Source: Sapria himalayana (Eukaryota > Streptophyta > Magnoliopsida > Malpighiales > Rafflesiaceae). Taken from it: a stretch of 64,000 nucleotides of DNA. Both the position numbers and the translations under genes were made by a program. The DNA lies in contig JAREIK010012370.1 of NCBI GenBank assembly GCA_029783825.1, forward strand, positions 62,001-126,000. The letters are read 5' to 3'. Of the stretch, positions 39,201 to 49,410 are shown in pieces (within the stretch, counting starts at the first letter, position 1; every line of letters starts with the position of its first letter). The notes below the pieces were generated by a model, which did not search any database, was not told the origin of the DNA, and was given only the letters and a program-made list of their open reading frames with translations.

Positions 39201-40768
39201 TTGTAATTAATATTTATATAAAAATAAACAAATAAATAATTAAAATGAATATTTAAAATTATAATGAAAAAAAAATGAGATTTATTAATAATTATTTAGG
39301 GTATACCAGTTTAATTTTAATTATATCTGTCTCACTAATAATTTATTTTGTAATTAATATTTTTATAATAATAAACTGATAAATAATTAAAATAAAAATT
39401 TTAAATTATACTGAATAAAAATTAAAATGAGATTTATGATTTATTTTTAATGTATACCAATTTAATGGTTTAAGTATTTAGATGGTTTGTCATTTGAAAA
39501 TTTAGCGATTTATGTTTTTAGGCATTTAGTGGTTTATGGCTTTTATTTAAACAATAAAATAATAAAAAAAATTTTATAATTTTATGTGATTTTCTTAGGT
39601 TATAACCTTTGAAAATATAATAATATTTAAAATTTTTTTAAATGTAAATATAATATTTTAGTTATAATAATATTAATAATTATATATCATATAAATTCAA
39701 TATAAACAATTTTATTTATAGATATTATAATAATGATCAAAAATCAAATTAATAAACTATTAATAAAAAGATAGAAATTAATTAAAAAATAATGACAAAA
39801 CTTAAATTGATTCAAAATTAAATTAAAATATATTACTGGATAATAATTTTAAATTTTTAAATTTTTATTTCTTTTATATGCGTATATATATTATTTCATT
39901 AAAAATAAATTATTTAAATTATATTTGTTGCACTCATAATTTATTTTGTAATAAATATTTATATAAAAATAAACTAATAAATAATTAAAATGAATATTTA
40001 AAATTATAATAAATAGAAATAAAAATTAGATTTATTTTTTATTATGTATTATAAATCGGTTTAATGGGTATTGTATTTAGGCATTACAGGGTCTAGGAGT
40101 TTACTTATTTAACTGTGTATGCAATTATTAGTTTATAGGTTTTATTTAAAAAATAAAAAAACAAAAAATTTATTTTTATTCATTTTTTGATATTTTCAAA
40201 GGTTATAACCTTAGAAAATATAATAATTTTTAAATTTTTTTCTAAAGTGAATTCAATATTTAGTTATAATAATCATTATATTTATATATCATATAAATTC
40301 AATATAAACTATTTTATAGATAAATATTCTAATAATGATCAAAAATAAATTAATAATCTATTATCAATAAGATAAATATCAATTATAATATAATTATAAA
40401 ACTTAAAATGATTCAGAAGTAAAGCAAAATATATTACTATATAATAATTTTTTGTTTTGAAATTTTTTTATTTTAAAAAGTTTATCTATATTATTTTGAT
40501 AAAAAATAATTTATATAAATTATATTTGTGTAACTCATAATTTATTTTGTAATTAATATTTATATAAAATAAAAAAATAAATACTTAAATTTGAATATTT
40601 AAAATAAAAATGAAAAAAAATGATATTTATTATTTATTATTTTGGATATACTGGTTTAATTTAAATTAGATCTGATCACTAATAATTTATTTGTAATTAA
40701 TATTTTTTTAAAAATAAACTGATAAATAATTAAAATTAAAATTAAAATTATACTGAATAATTAAAATA

Positions 40769-42440
40769 ATTTATTTTGTTCCTCTCTCAACTCTAGAATG
40801 ATTGCTAAAGGTCTAACCAAAATAATAGGAGCTTTTACATTATCTCTATTATGTCTCATATTATTTAATGTTGAATCACTGGGCTATTAAAGGTAATTTA
40901 ACTCATGTACGCTAACAGACTAAACCAAAGTTGTACCCCTATGTGTTGAAATAGCTAGTTGTTGAGGATGCTATTTATATTGATTATTGTAATTTCTTCT
41001 AAAATATCTCTAATGCACACACTCATAGAAATTATTTTAAAACATAATTCCCCTCTAAAAAAATAACAACCTTGTAGCCTATTAGAACAAACTAGCCCTT
41101 GGGCGATTTGAGCAGGGCAAAAAGTATGGGCTCTCTTTCAATCAAGAATCAAAAAAGTTATTTTATTGGCATGTCTAAGCCTTTTTTTCATATCCTCATG
41201 GATATGAAAAGTATCATTTCTTTCTTTTTATATTAAATGAGTAATGTATATAAGCTCACAATACTTAAAAAGGTGTAAATGAATCATATTCAAATGTATA
41301 AAAGGTTTTAATCATTGTTCAAAATATTAGTCTTGTATATTGACACTTGAGGTCACAAATCAAAGGAAAAAGCCATAGTGATATTTCATATCCCAAGAAT
41401 TTTAACTATAGAAAGTTATAAAGAGCAGTACTCGAACATTAACTATTTCTAGGGTCATGACTTTTGCTCTTGAGGAATGTCCAAAGTTACAATCATTCCT
41501 AGTGCAATGACTTTGGAATAGAAAGATAAAATGCACAAGCTATGGTCATATCCAATACTGTGACCCAGTATTATAGTGATTACATATGTATTCATGATCA
41601 TTTTTAGTGCCATAACAATATGTTCAACAGAAAGACATAAGTCATTCTTAGTTGACTAATTTAGGCCAGCACACCACATCCTATGCACCTTAATGATTCT
41701 ATGAATAAATTAAATTAAAAAACATAATTCCTAATAATTTCAAGAATACGAATACAACAAAAATAACATGGCTTTCTCAGACTTCAGAGTTGGCATTGAG
41801 TCATAATGCCACTGCGTCCTTTCCATTGGGATTTGTCCATGCCTTTTGGAGGAAACTGAATGATGCACCATATTAAAACTATGCAAATATAAGATTGTGC
41901 ATGTGTGTGACATGCAGTATCAAGCGCTTGCTATGTCATTGCTATGCAATGGAATATATGTAAACCTGAATACCCATAAATCCACAAGTCCATATCTACG
42001 GCACTTTGTCAATTCATTCTCACCTCTGAATACCACATTCTTTTGCTCCAATGATCTTCAAAAGAGTATCTCTTGAGTTAGAATGCTTCCTCCTCGAGCT
42101 CCAAGAAGTGGCTGTATGTTGCACCAACAAAATATCAAAAAATATGCATGCATCGGTGTGCATGTGTGATGAGGTCCATATCATAGTCTAATTATCTATG
42201 CATACAACCAAGCTAGAATATAAGTAAAATTACAAATTGCTATAAAGTTGGGTCATCTGCTCCCGGTAGTGTAGCATCGCCTAATGTGTATTTAATAAAT
42301 GCATTAATGGGCCCCATTTAGAGATACTCATGGGTCCAGTTGCCCTCATTGAATGTTACATTGAGAACAGACAAGATTGTGTGTGTGAGTATGTCATGAT
42401 CCGTCTCTACATGTACATGGTGCATACAAAGTCCAAAATA
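40769..42440. other. Unclassified non-satellite DNA, 5' part of composite insertion
   Basis: About 1.67 kb of ordinary-complexity sequence between satellite and the LINE fragment. It has no long open frame on either strand and no recognised protein motif. It carries a perfect 11-bp stem hairpin at 41185-41210 and several GCATGTGTG-like words near 41900 and 42160. CTCTAGAATG (40791-40800) recurs in inverted form as CATTCTAGA (44994-45002) near the far end of the composite insertion, which may be chance. It could be part of an untranslated or long-terminal-repeat region of another retroelement, or host intergenic DNA. No reverse transcriptase motif is found here, so it is not the missing 3' half of the LINE. 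Confidence 0.6.
41185..41210. other. 11-bp stem hairpin
   Basis: TTTTCATATCC, loop TCAT, then GGATATGAAAA: a perfect stem. Its role is unknown. It lies within otherwise featureless DNA. Confidence 0.75.
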
Positions 42441-42442
42441 CA

Positions 42443-43111
42443 AATAAGTAGGGGGCTATGGTCGGAGCAAGTTCTATTTAGGTGTCTAAGCCCCGTAATC
42501 CCTTGTGAGGTAACCCACTTTGTGTTACACATTATCCTATCCAGTCAAACCCAGATAACTCCTCTTTTTTTCCAATTGTTGCACCAGGTATATCTCGAAC
42601 CAGTGAAATCAATTTCCATTAGATTAGTAATGGCTATTGTGTCATTAAATTGTTTCATGGCTACCTTATCCGGTGGTTTGCCACCCTTCTTTTCTTGAGG
42701 ACTTCTAATTATGTTAAAGTCGCCTCCTATAATCCAAGGTATATTTCTACTTGCTATATCTTTCATTTCTTCCCATAAAGCCAACCTAGATTGTTTGTCA
42801 TTTTTTGCATAAACTGCTGAGATTATTTGGTTTGTGCTCTTATCTAATTTGAAATGTACTATTTTTTCAGTATCTTTTATTAATTCAATTTTCAAATTAC
42901 TGTGCCATAAAATCCAAAGTTTACTATTTAGATTAGCATGCGCCTTATTAAATCCTAAAATTTCTCTATATTTATTTAGTTGATCTTGCAGAACCATTGG
43001 TTCTGCAATAATTAGTAGTGATATTTTATGTTCTTTAATCAAAAGTCTTAATCTATTTATCGTGGGGCTATTAGCTACCCCCCTAACATTTCAATATAGG
43101 CATCTATCCAT
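42443..43111 (-). pseudogene. LINE ORF2 endonuclease domain, broken and truncated
   Basis: Endonuclease/exonuclease/phosphatase (AP-endonuclease-like) domain, which in LINEs nicks target DNA to prime reverse transcription. The start ATG (43111-43109) lies in the sequence ATGGATAG, overlapping the ORF1 stop by 8 nt in another frame. Visible motifs: NVRG preceded by a stop where Trp is usual (TGA, 43093-43091); IIAEP near residue 40; GGDFNIIRS; SRYTWCNNW; LDRIM; and the C-terminal CSDHSPLLI (SDH at 42466-42458). A second TGA at 42547-42545 sits between GVIWV and LDRI, where Arg is usual. The frame is otherwise open across the domain. After LLI the homology stops, so no reverse transcriptase follows. 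The catalytic His of SDH and the GDFN residues remain, but the two stops make it non-functional. Confidence 0.88.
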
Positions 43112-44475
43112 TAAAAACTAATTTAGCTTGAGCTCGAGTTGTGCGCTTAGATTCATAAGAGCTGTTAGCATATTTTTTTGTGTTTCTTACTGTTTTAGGA
43201 GTGTGAGGAATTTCATACCTAATCTCCTTATATTTTACCTGTTTTCCAAGCACCATGGCCATTTGCTTTAAGGCCTCCATGGATTGGGTTCTTGAAAGAT
43301 TCCCCCAATCTTCATTATAAATATATATATCATCCTTTGCTTTCGCCTCAGGCTCTTCTTGAGATTCTTCACCCTTATGACTTGAAGGGCAACTGAAATT
43401 TACCGAATCTTCTTCAGGAAAATCCAGAAGATCCTCGTCTATCCACGCATAATCATCAAGTCTTTCTTTCAATACAATTCTTGTTTTAGATGTTTTTTTT
43501 ATATTTTCTCTTGTGTTTTACCTCCTCCCATCCTTTTTTTAAGCTAACCTCATTCTCTATCCCCAAGTTAGGCTCTTTCAAGGTTCCTTCTTCTTGGGTA
43601 ATATTTGGATAATCTGGTGGGATGCTTGGAATTATACCATTGTTCAGATCTCCCTTCGACTGGACATTTTGTTTGAGAAATGATGCCTCCTCTTTCCTTA
43701 CCCATTGCATCCCCTTCCTACCTCCTCCCTCATGCTGCTGCCCGTTATTATTCTCTTTTTTCCCCACCTTGCACGATAAATTTTCATGCCCGAGCCTCTT
43801 ACACTTTGTACAGTATGGAGAAAGACTTTCGGGGATGACAGTTTGCCAAAACCCCTCGGCCTGTTCCCCTTCACCACTACCTATCCATACTTTGTCAAGC
43901 GGTTTAGTTAAGAGGTTTAGCTCGACACATACACGTGCTTTATTCGGCCTTGACATGGTTCTTGTGGCTTCATCTCGTAACATGGGCTTACCCAAACATG
44001 ATGAAATTGCATAGAGAGATGTTTCAGAGAAAAGATGAAGTGGCAGAAAAGGCAATGTAAACCATACCGGGGCTATAGGCGGCTCTTCAAGAGGAGTGAA
44101 CTCCTTTGTCCACTTCAGTATATGCATGGGGAAGCCATCAACTTGCCATAATCCGCGCTACCATAGATGATATTGATCTTCCAGTAGAGAGCATTGGAGC
44201 ACGACATGCTTGGCATCGAAATCAGCAAATTTCACCTTCCCCTTGAGCTTCAAATTGTCGATGAATTTCTGAACTCCAATCGCACGAGGCCTACCGTGAG
44301 AGAACTTACCAACGAGCGTGTATTCGAAAGGTTCTAAGAGCCTTCGAGATTCCTCAGCAGAGAAGATGATGGCCGGGAGCCCGTTTTTGTTCCCTTGAAT
44401 TCTTGAAATCGGCACGGTTCCCTTTACCATCGAGGCAAAAGACTTATTATTTAATAATAAGTCAGATTTTTCCAT
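43104..44475 (-). pseudogene. LINE ORF1 (DUF4283-like, CCHC zinc knuckle), broken
   Basis: RNA-binding, Gag-like first protein of a plant LINE. The first ATG is at 44475-44473 (MEKSDLLLNN); an upstream GTG codon is not a likely eukaryotic start. The N-terminal part contains YTLVGKFSHGRPR and FADFDAKHVVLQC, typical of DUF4283. A single TAG at 44160-44158 interrupts the frame before RGLWQVDGFPMHILKW, and the same frame continues to 43486. A zinc knuckle follows: CTKCKRLGHENLSC, spacing CX2CX4HX4C (about 43812-43771). At an A8 run (T8 at 43493-43500 on the plus strand) the frame shifts by one, and a further 122-codon acidic then basic tail continues to the stop at 43106-43104. Restoring function would need the nonsense codon and the frameshift to be absent, so the copy is dead. 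Confidence 0.88.
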
Positions 44476-44539
44476 ACTCACCTTGAGTTGGGCTTGGTTT
44501 GAATAGAAGTAGAGTGTTCTTCCTTCTTAGTTGCACAAT

Positions 44540-45003
44540 CTAGCAGTTACACATAAACTATACACTATCGAACAATAAATCACGAAGCAATTTGCTCAAT
44601 AAATCACTCAACTGTTCGCATAACAGATTACTCCAGATAATCGTAAGGAAGAAAATACAGGAAAATCGCAAGAGGATTTTCGCAAGAGGACCAAGGCTTC
44701 TAGCTTCTAATTTAGTTTAATATTTCTTACAGTTGTTGTTATTCCTGTTCCCCCGTATAGCTTCATGCCCATAACAGTTTTCCTTTTTATATATATTCGT
44801 AATATCGCGAAAGAACCAAGGAGCACTTCGTTGCATAAAACTAGCAGTTACACATAATAACACTTTGCAAATATAACATCCAACAACAATTCACGAAGCA
44901 ATTCACATAACAGTTTATTTAAAATAAATCGCGAAAGAGAAAATCTAAAGAAAACCGCAGGAGAGTTTTTGCCGAGTTTTCGCCGAGTTTTTGCATTCTA
45001 GAT
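44540..45003 (-). repeat. Two diverged tandem repeats in LINE 5' untranslated region
   Basis: CTAGCAGTTACACATAA starts at 44540 and again at 44841 (301 bp apart). Each is followed by CACGAAGCAATT-like words, CATAACAG, then a stretch with ATCGC-AAGAG or ATCGCGAAAGAG, and a TTTTCGC-rich end. They lie upstream of ORF1 on the minus strand. Repeated 5' units act as promoters in some LINEs; whether these do is inference. Confidence 0.7.
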
Positions 45004-45010
45004 CAGGTTG

Positions 45011-45704
45011 AATTAGATTTATGATTTATTATTAATGTATACCAGTTTAATGATTTAAGTATTTAAAGGTTTTGTCGTTAGGAGTTTAGTGATTTATGTT
45101 TTTAGGCTTTTAGTGGTTTATAGGTTTTATTTAAAAAAATAAAATAACAAAAAAAATTTCTATAATTTTTTATCAATTTCATAGGTTATATATTTTGAAA
45201 ATATAATAATATTTAATTTTTTTTGAAATTTTTAAACAATATTTTGGTATAATAATATTAATAATTATATATCATATAAATTTAATTTTAATAATTGTAT
45301 TGATAGATATTATAATAATGATCAAAAATTAAATTTATAAACTATTAATATTAATATAGATATTAATTAAAAAATATTTACAAAACCCAAATTGATTCAA
45401 AATTAAAGTAACTTATATTACTTGATAATAATGTTTAATTTTTAAATTTATACTTCTTTTATAAGCGTATATTTTTATTATATAAATAATATATTATTTA
45501 AATTATATTTGTCTCACTCATAATTTATTTTGTAATAAATATTTCTAAATAAATACACTAATAAATAATTAAAATGAATATTTAAAAATATAATAAATAG
45601 CAATAAAAATTTGATTTTTTAATTATTAAGTAGTATTTAGCGGTTTAATGGTTTATGTATTTAGGCATTACGGGATTTAGGAGTTTACTGATTTAACTTT
45701 ATAT
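45011..45704 (+). repeat. Satellite, about one unit between LINE and hAT copy 2
   Basis: It resumes at AATTAGATTTATGATTTATT. It contains a degraded palindrome (about 45178, TTATATATTTTGAAAATAT), the usual A/T blocks, and the module TTTAGGCATTACGGGATTTA leading into the hAT target GCATTTAG. Confidence 0.9.
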
Positions 45705-45712
45705 GCATTTAG
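45705..45712. repeat. hAT copy 2 target site duplication, left
   Basis: GCATTTAG, repeated at 49403-49410. It is the same 8 bp at the same unit position as for copy 1, and the preceding text (TTTAACTTTATAT) is also shared. Confidence 0.93.
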
Positions 45713-45730
45713 TAGGGCTACTCACGGGAC
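45713..45730 (+). repeat. hAT copy 2 left terminal inverted repeat
   Basis: TAGGGCTACTCACGGGAC. It is better preserved than the left end of copy 1, supporting a family terminus close to TAGGG(C/G)TGCTCA(C/T)GGGAC. Confidence 0.88.
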
Positions 45731-46289
45731 TCAGAGATTCGTGACCCGACCCGAACTCTTCTCCGGAAAAAATCAGGACTGAGAAAAATCCATTGACTTA
45801 GACTTTTCCCGTCCTGTTCTGTCACGTATTTTTTCTTTTGGGACGGTTCCGGATCTCAAGCAATATCCATCCGGAGAACCGTCTCGTCCTAAAAAACTGA
45901 TAATACAACTATATATATATATATATAACATGAAGATGCCTCCAATTCTGCTACTGCCCATCCAATTCCGACGCACCTATTGCTATTTCGATGAGTTCCA
46001 GGCCACCTCACGTTGTTCCAGCTGTCTTTAGTTAGGTCAAGCCCTTGTCAGTCACACTTATGCTTGCATCCACCGTGTCCCAGATGCCACCAGCCTTTTG
46101 GTTTGTTTTTTTGACGAGAATTGAGTGATTAATTATTATTATTATGTGTCTTAGTTATTTTTATTGAGTATTGGTTGTGGTGTTGTGGTTGGGCCGAATA
46201 AGTGGGCTGAATGTGTTACAGTCATTTTTGTATAGCTTGCTTGTTTGAAATATATATATGTATATATGCTTAACATATCATATTAATTA

Positions 46290-48599
46290 ATGGCAATGCA
46301 GATGGCACAATCCAGCGGTAAATAAAAAATACAATAAATTGAAGATGATCACATCTCAAATGATCAAAGTACTGGTAAATCAAATCATCATCCTTTCAAG
46401 AACCCTCCTATTGTTACGGCAGGTTCTTCAATTCCAATTGCAAAAGAAAGTCAAGGTACATCTGAACCTCAAGCTCATAAAAAGTATAAGTCTAATGTTT
46501 GGGAAACTTGTGAGATATTAGTTGATTCAGAGAAAAATGAAACTGGTATGGCAGCTTGTATATGGTGTTAGAAAGAATATTTGGAAAAAAGTGATCAAGG
46601 TATTTCGGGTTTATGGAAATACTTGAGATTGACGTGTATGAAATTTCCGCACAAAAAAAGAATTAATAGAAGCTCACAAAGGTAAAGACAAGTCAAAATC
46701 TTTGTTGAGTTTCACTAAAGGTACTAGTTCAAAGAATAACAAATTAACTTGTTGGCAATTTGATCAACAACTAGTTAGGGAGGCTTTGGTGAAAATGATC
46801 ATAAAAGATGAATTGCCTTTTTGTTTTGTTGAGAGGGATGAGTTTAAAAAGTTTTGTGAAGTTAGTGTGCCTCAATTTAAAATTCCACTAGGCGCTCTGT
46901 GTCGAAGGATTTTTTTTCTTTGTTTGTGAAGGAAAAGAAGAAATTATTTGATAGCATATCATCTCATTGTTGTAGAGTTTCATTGACTACCGACACTTGG
47001 ACTGGCATTCAAAATTTGTCATATATATGTTTGACTGTTGATTTCATTGATTCTCAATGGAATATGCATAAAAGGCATTTGAACTTTTGTGTAATTAAAA
47101 GTTATTCTAGAGTTAATATTAGAAATGCTATTGAGTTTTGCATGAATGAATGGGGTTTGGGAAAGTTGATGGGCATTACTATTGATAATGCATCAAATAA
47201 TGATGTTGCAGTTGAATAATTGAAAAAAAGGATTGTGAAGAAAAGTGTTGTACCTTTGAGAGGAGAGCATTTTCTTATGAGATGTTGTGCTCATATCATA
47301 AACTTAATTATCAGAGATGGCATTGCAGTAGTTGAGGGAGCTATTCAAAAAATTTGAGGTGTTGTGAAATATGTGAGGAGCAGTCCTAAAAGATTAGATA
47401 TTTTTATGTTATGTGTTGAAGAAGCAAACTTGACATATGAATCTTCATTGGAATTAGATTGTCCTACAAGATGGAATTCAACTTATTTGATGCTACAAAC
47501 TAATATAAAATATCAAAAAGAATTTGATAAGTTTGAGAACAAAGACAAAAGGTTTTTGAAGGAGTTTGGTTCAATCATTCCAACTGAGAGAGACATCAAC
47601 AAACGCCAAAATTTTGTCTCGTATCTTGAAAACATTTTATGAGGTAACTTGTAAATTTTCTGGCTCATAATATTCTACCTCTAGTGTTTATTTTCCACAA
47701 ATTATTCGAATTTTGAAAAAAATTGAGCTTTGTGAAAATAGTAGAGATACAATGGTGTCTGAAATGTGTATGAAAATGAGGCATAAATTCAAAAAATATT
47801 GGGGTTCTCTTCAGTAAACAAATATTATGCTTTTTGTAATAGTAGTGTTTGATCCTAGATATAAGCTCAAATATCTCAAGGTTAATTACACTTAGTATTA
47901 TGGAAAGGAATTGGCTAAAAATTTGGTGAAAAAGTTTATAAATGCTTTAAATGAGATGATGGATGATTATAAAGATTTAAATGAAGATGAATCAAAAGAA
48001 GATGATTTCTCTTCTACTATGTTAACGAAAAATGATGATTTCTTTGATGGCAGTGATACTTATGTTGATGATTTTTTTTGTTGAATTGGAGAAATAACAA
48101 GAAGTTGTAGCTTTGGAAGAGTTGGATAAGTACTTGGAGGATAAACTTGAAAAAATAGAATTGATTTTGATCTTCTAAACTAGTGGAAGGTAAATTAGGT
48201 TGGGTATCCTTCTTTGGCAAATGTAGCAAGGGATGTATTTGCTATCCAAGCATCTACTGTGGCCTACAAATCTACATTTAGCACTGGGGGCAGAACGTTA
48301 GATAAATTAAGGAGTTCTTTAACACCTATGACAACTGAAGTTCTCATACGTCTACAAGATTGGTTGAGAAGCTCAAATAAACCTATTGAAATTGAAGAAT
48401 TAGTTCAAGACCTTGATGATAATGAATCAGGTTAGTATAATAATCTTGTAAGTTATAATTTCACTTTTACTTATTTTATTCATTCAATTTAATAAAAATA
48501 TGGTTCAATTACAATTTTCACAGGGGTGACAAGATCCAAATATTCTTCCAACTATAGTTGGCCAACAAAATTTGGAATGGGTGTATTAAATTTTATAAG
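46290..48599 (+). pseudogene. Broken hAT transposase, BED-finger RICESLEEPER/DAYSLEEPER type (copy 2)
   Basis: Start candidates are 46290 and 46302. The motifs are the same as in copy 1: GTSGL-like region (here GISGLWKYL), LTTDTWTGIQNLSYICLT (near 46985), MRCCAHIINLII (near 47280), CPTRWNSTYLML (near 47460), FDPRYKLKYL, and the C-terminal block STVAYKSTFSTGGRTLD plus LRSSLTP...LQDWLRSS (48214-48435 open). It has its own stops (TAA at 46323-46325; TAG within the CIWC region, about 46568) and frameshifts near 46650 and 46890. Stops shared with copy 1: 46335, 47217, 47668, 47893 and 48181. The DTWTG word is nearer the family DTWTS than copy 1's DTWIS. The intron acceptor aligned to 15677-15678 is AC here. 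Non-functional. Confidence 0.93.
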
Positions 48600-48922
48600 G
48601 TAATATTTTGTTTTTTATTACTCTATCATCTTAGAAATTTATGTATACATTATTAACATGTTTTCATCTTTGGTTGTCCTTCTACAGTGAAGGAAGAAAA
48701 TGGAGGAGTTGTAGAAGAGATAATTAATTGATTTTGGAATTTTGTTGCTATTCCGGGATGGACCTTTGAAATGATTATTATCATGGTTGGTATTAGTTGT
48801 ATTTTTTTGTTATATTAAGCTGCCTAATTTTAGCAATTACTCAAGTAGTATTCGCTGCTACCAATGTTTGTGGTCATCTTTAGCTATTCATTAATATTTT
48901 AAGTAATTTTTTAAAAAATGTA

Positions 48923-49232
48923 GTATTGCTATCATGGTTATCTCTCACTCGGCTAACAAAGCCAACTTGTGACAAAACAAAGAACCAAATTAAGCACACA
49001 ACTCGATATCATTCAATTTAACATTTCTATCCTTTTCTGCACATCAAAGCTTTTGACAAGGTAATGAAACTCATTTGCGGTATTCAGCTTATTTGACAAA
49101 ACAAAATTGGCCCAATTTGAGTTTGAAAGATACATAACTAAGGAATTATAAATGGTACAACAAAAGGTTTCGACATGAACTAACTTGGCCGGTTTGAAGA
49201 AAATAAATTGAAAAAAATGTCCGGACTTCATT
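48923..49232. other. 310-bp segment present only in hAT copy 2
   Basis: It lies between AAAAAATGTA and CCATCCCGGAA, which adjoin directly in copy 1 (about 16080-16090). On the minus strand it is open for about 70 codons ending at 49013 (contains FKPAKLVHVETF and LNTANEFHYLV). I do not recognise this product. It could be original element sequence deleted from copy 1, or a captured host fragment. AAAAAATGT occurs at both ends in copy 2, which would help a deletion, but the copy 1 joint does not fit a simple repeat-to-repeat loss. Confidence 0.7.
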
Positions 49233-49384
49233 CCATCCCGGAACCATTTTCTCCTACCATAAATCCCCGATCTACATCCCATCCAGTCCCAATATTTTCA
49301 ACCTATGGGACGGGTCTGGATCTTCAAAAAAGAATCTTCGAACTGTGGGAAGGGGCTAGAGATTTGTAATCCCCACCCCGTCCC

Positions 49385-49402
49385 GTCCCATGAGCACACC
49401 TA
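49385..49402 (-). repeat. hAT copy 2 right terminal inverted repeat
   Basis: GTCCCATGAGCACACCTA, directly followed by the GCATTTAG duplication. The region just inside (CCCCGTCCC) retains the G+C-rich subterminal words better than copy 1. Confidence 0.9.
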
Positions 49403-49410
49403 GCATTTAG
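49403..49410. repeat. hAT copy 2 target site duplication, right
   Basis: GCATTTAG, identical to 45705-45712 and to both copy 1 duplications. Confidence 0.93.

Larger units (their letters stand above)
31580..40768 (+). repeat. AT-rich satellite array, plus orientation, with rearrangement scars
   Basis: Palindrome landmarks lie near 31727, 32165, 32770, 33370, 34735, 36470, 37050, 37660, 38252, 38857, 39590 and 40190. Several units are shortened or lack the palindrome (near 33900, 35335 and 35800). The block 32160-35000 matches 50800-53500, and 35320-38400 resembles 17700-21760 and 57380-60980. An AT tract is at 32522-32562. No gene is seen; the open frame 37014-37286 (minus) is a recurrent satellite reading frame, also found at 20354, 53704 and 60134. 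Confidence 0.92.
42441..45003 (-). mobile_element. Plant LINE retrotransposon, 3'-truncated, minus strand
   Basis: In minus-strand order: a repeated 5' untranslated region (45003-44540), ORF1 with DUF4283-like and zinc-knuckle parts (44475-43104), then the endonuclease part of ORF2 (43111 to about 42443). Reverse transcriptase and RNase H regions and the poly(A) tail are missing. LINE copies normally lose the 5' end, so loss of the 3' end with the 5' region retained points to later deletion or recombination at about 42440. The right edge abuts satellite text at 45011. AATTA at 40759-40763 and 45011-45015 could be a target duplication for the whole composite, but is weak evidence in such A/T-rich DNA. 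Confidence 0.88.
45713..49402 (+). mobile_element. hAT superfamily DNA transposon, copy 2 (degenerate)
   Basis: A 3690-bp element with terminal repeats TAGGGCTACTCACGGGAC (45713-45730) and GTCCCATGAGCACACCTA (49385-49402), matching at 14 of 18 positions when one is complemented. The structure parallels copy 1: CCGTCC-rich 5' end, AT tract near 45908, broken transposase (46290-48599), intron-like 3' segments and a CCATCCCGG-rich 3' end. It carries about 310 bp (48923-49232) absent from copy 1. Shared nonsense codons and shared 3' flank indicate common descent from one already inactive insertion. Confidence 0.95.

Noticed and set aside
42330..42698. Plus-strand open frame across the LINE end
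   Set aside because: It lies antisense to the recognised endonuclease and runs across the LINE junction. No motif.
43493..43500. A8 run in LINE ORF1 as a programmed frameshift site
   Set aside because: It could be simple slippage in a decaying copy that already has three nonsense codons; no supporting stem or intact relative is visible.
43622..44014. Plus-strand open frame of 130 codons
   Set aside because: Antisense shadow of the LINE ORF1 zinc-knuckle region.
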